A stretch of 6,582 nt of DNA. Source: Alphaproteobacteria bacterium. GTDB lineage: Bacteria; Pseudomonadota; Alphaproteobacteria; Sphingomonadales; Emcibacteraceae. Below are positions 5,957 through 6,582 of this stretch, in pieces. The notes beneath the pieces were generated by a model. It worked only from the letters and a program-made list of their open reading frames with translations, had not been told where the DNA came from and did not search any database. A program made the position numbers and the translations under genes. The stretch's first letter is position 1. Each line of letters starts with the position of its first letter. The stretch is taken from positions 1 through 6,582 of the forward strand of contig JAUILB010000165.1 in the NCBI GenBank assembly GCA_030432815.1. Direction: 5' to 3'.

Positions 5957-5959
5957 GAG
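5954..5959 (+). promoter_or_regulatory. Stop-fused ribosome binding site that decides the rpmC start
   Basis: TAGGAG (rplP stop plus Shine-Dalgarno) is 8 bases before ATG 5968 and only 5 before the in-frame TTG at 5965. The geometry is identical to the rplB/rpsS junction, so the ATG is preferred. Confidence 0.75.
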
Positions 5960-5967
5960 AGTTCTTG

Positions 5968-6174
5968 ATGAACAAAGCATCTGAACTTCATAGTAAGTCT
6001 GTCGAAGAACTACAAGGTAAGCTGTCGGAATTGAAAAAAGAGCAATTCAATTTGCGTTTTCAACAAGCTACAAATCAGCTTGAAAATACAGCTCGTGTGC
6101 GTCAGGTACGTCGGGATATTGCCCGTCACCAGACAGTGATTAATGAAAAGCGCGTTGGCGCAGCGAAAGAGTAA
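5968..6174 (+). CDS. rpmC: 50S ribosomal protein L29
   Basis: L29 is a small helical 50S protein near the tunnel exit, next to L23, and contributes to the nascent-chain factor docking area. The 68-residue protein matches the family length (63-70). It has the typical two-helix pattern: KSVEELQGKLSELKKEQFNLRFQ, then NTARVRQVRRDIARHQTVINEK. An in-frame TTG one codon upstream (5965) would add one residue, but the ATG at 5968 has the better ribosome binding site spacing. The intergenic gap to rplP is 11 bases. Its TAA begins the TAAGGA site used by rpsQ. Confidence 0.95.
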   Translation: MNKASELHSKSVEELQGKLSELKKEQFNLRFQQATNQLENTARVRQVRRDIARHQTVINEKRVGAAKE

Positions 6175-6177
6175 GGA
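6172..6177 (+). promoter_or_regulatory. Stop codon fused to ribosome binding site (rpmC/rpsQ)
   Basis: TAAGGA joins the rpmC stop to a Shine-Dalgarno site 8 bases before the rpsQ ATG at 6186. It is the third junction in the window with exactly 11 intergenic bases. Confidence 0.75.
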
Positions 6178-6185
6178 AAAACTCA

Positions 6186-6422
6186 ATGCCTAAACGTATT
6201 CTACAGGGTGCAGTAGTAAGTGATGCAAATGACAAGACGGTAACAGTCCTTGTTGAGCGTCGTTTCATGCACCCGATGGTGAAAAAAGTGGTGCGTCGAT
6301 CCAAGAAATATCGCGCGCATGATGAAAATAACAGTTTTAAGGTTGGTGATGTTGTTCGTATTGAAGAATGTCGTCCAATCTCAAAAAATAAATCGTGGAA
6401 AGTTATCGAAGAAGCTAAGTAA
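6186..6422 (+). CDS. rpsQ: 30S ribosomal protein S17
   Basis: S17 is an OB-fold primary binder of 16S rRNA in the 30S body. The 78-residue product has MPKRILQGAVVSDANDKTV at the N-terminus. It continues with VERRFMHPMVKKVVRRSKKYRAHDE (24-48), then FKVGDVVRIEECRPISKNKSWKV. All are family landmarks in the correct order. The ATG is preceded by TAAGGA at 8 bases. In E. coli this is the last gene of the S10 operon. Here it is followed by a 43-base AT-rich gap and then rplN, the first gene of the spc block. Confidence 0.96.
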   Translation: MPKRILQGAVVSDANDKTVTVLVERRFMHPMVKKVVRRSKKYRAHDENNSFKVGDVVRIEECRPISKNKSWKVIEEAK

Positions 6423-6465
6423 TTGGCGGAATTGATATTTTAATTTAAGTAAGTAGGAAGAACCT
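6423..6465 (+). other. rpsQ–rplN spacer at the S10/spc boundary
   Basis: This 43-base spacer is about 30% GC by hand count. It contains an A/T-rich stretch (6435-6448), a tandem AAGT (6447-6454) and the rplN ribosome binding site AGGAAG (6455-6460). I looked for a sigma-70 promoter. TTGATA (6433-6438) resembles a -35 box, but nothing like a -10 box lies 16-18 bases downstream. No terminator-like hairpin is visible. Read-through from the S10 block is the simplest view. Confidence 0.6.
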
Positions 6466-6582
6466 ATGATTCAAATGCAAACCAACCTTGACGTTGCCGA
6501 TAACTCAGGCGCCCGTCGCGTGCAGTGCATCAAGGTGCTCGGTGGTTCCAAACGGAAAACAGCCGGTGTAGGTGACGTTATC
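6466..6582 (+). CDS. rplN: 50S ribosomal protein L14 (N-terminal part, cut by window end)
   Basis: L14 forms part of the 50S interface that bridges to the 30S subunit. Only 39 codons are present. They read MIQMQTNLDVADNSGARRV, then CIKVLGGSKRKTAGVGDVI, a close match to the start of the 122-residue family. The first ATG (6466) is chosen over the internal one at codon 4 because relatives start MIQMQ and because AGGA (6455-6458) is 7 bases upstream. The gene is open at the window end, with no sign of damage. Confidence 0.95.
   Translation, partial: MIQMQTNLDVADNSGARRVQCIKVLGGSKRKTAGVGDVI

Noticed and set aside
5965..5967. TTG at 5965 as the L29 start
   Set aside because: The adjacent ATG at 5968 has better ribosome binding site spacing and the same geometry as two other junctions.
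6423..6465. Sigma-70 promoter before rplN
   Set aside because: TTGATA resembles a -35 box, but no acceptable -10 box is at the right distance. Other pairings tried matched poorly.

Overview
The window is a stretch of the str–S10–spc ribosomal-protein cluster of a bacterium, most likely an alphaproteobacterium. The gene order is tuf, rpsJ, rplC, rplD, rplW, rplB, rpsS, rplV, rpsC, rplP, rpmC, rpsQ, rplN, all on the + strand. The lineage call rests on sequence features such as the S10 start (NIRIRLKAFDHR), the L3 start (MRSGLIAKKVGMTRVF), the L14 start (MIQMQTNLDVADNSGARRV) and EF-Tu with NKVD in the G4 box. tuf runs directly into the S10 block. The base composition looks moderate, by eye around the mid-40s % GC. 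The order or family cannot be resolved from this alone.

Layout: bases 1-12 hold the tail of the upstream leader and ribosome binding site of tuf. tuf (13-1206) encodes EF-Tu. A 46-base gap (1207-1252) holds a perfect 7-bp hairpin between a Shine-Dalgarno-like AGGAG and the rpsJ start. From rpsJ to rpsQ (1253-6422) eleven ribosomal protein genes are packed with gaps of at most 11 bases or overlaps of 1-4 bases. A 43-base AT-rich gap (6423-6465) follows. Then rplN (6466 onward) is cut by the window end. No stretch longer than 46 bases lacks a gene, and I see no rRNA, tRNA, CRISPR, mobile element or convincing - strand gene.

The products work together in translation. EF-Tu brings aminoacyl-tRNA to the ribosome. 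S10, S19, S3 and S17 belong to the 30S subunit, and L3, L4, L23, L2, L22, L16, L29 and L14 to the 50S subunit. Tight spacing and overlapping stop/start codons point to one polycistronic message with translational coupling.

This is a conserved housekeeping region and I found no novel biological system in it. The points most worth checking are the hairpin in front of rpsJ, the 39-residue Glu/Ala-rich acidic tail on L3, the different codon style of tuf compared with its neighbours, and two recurring junction designs of fixed length between cistrons.
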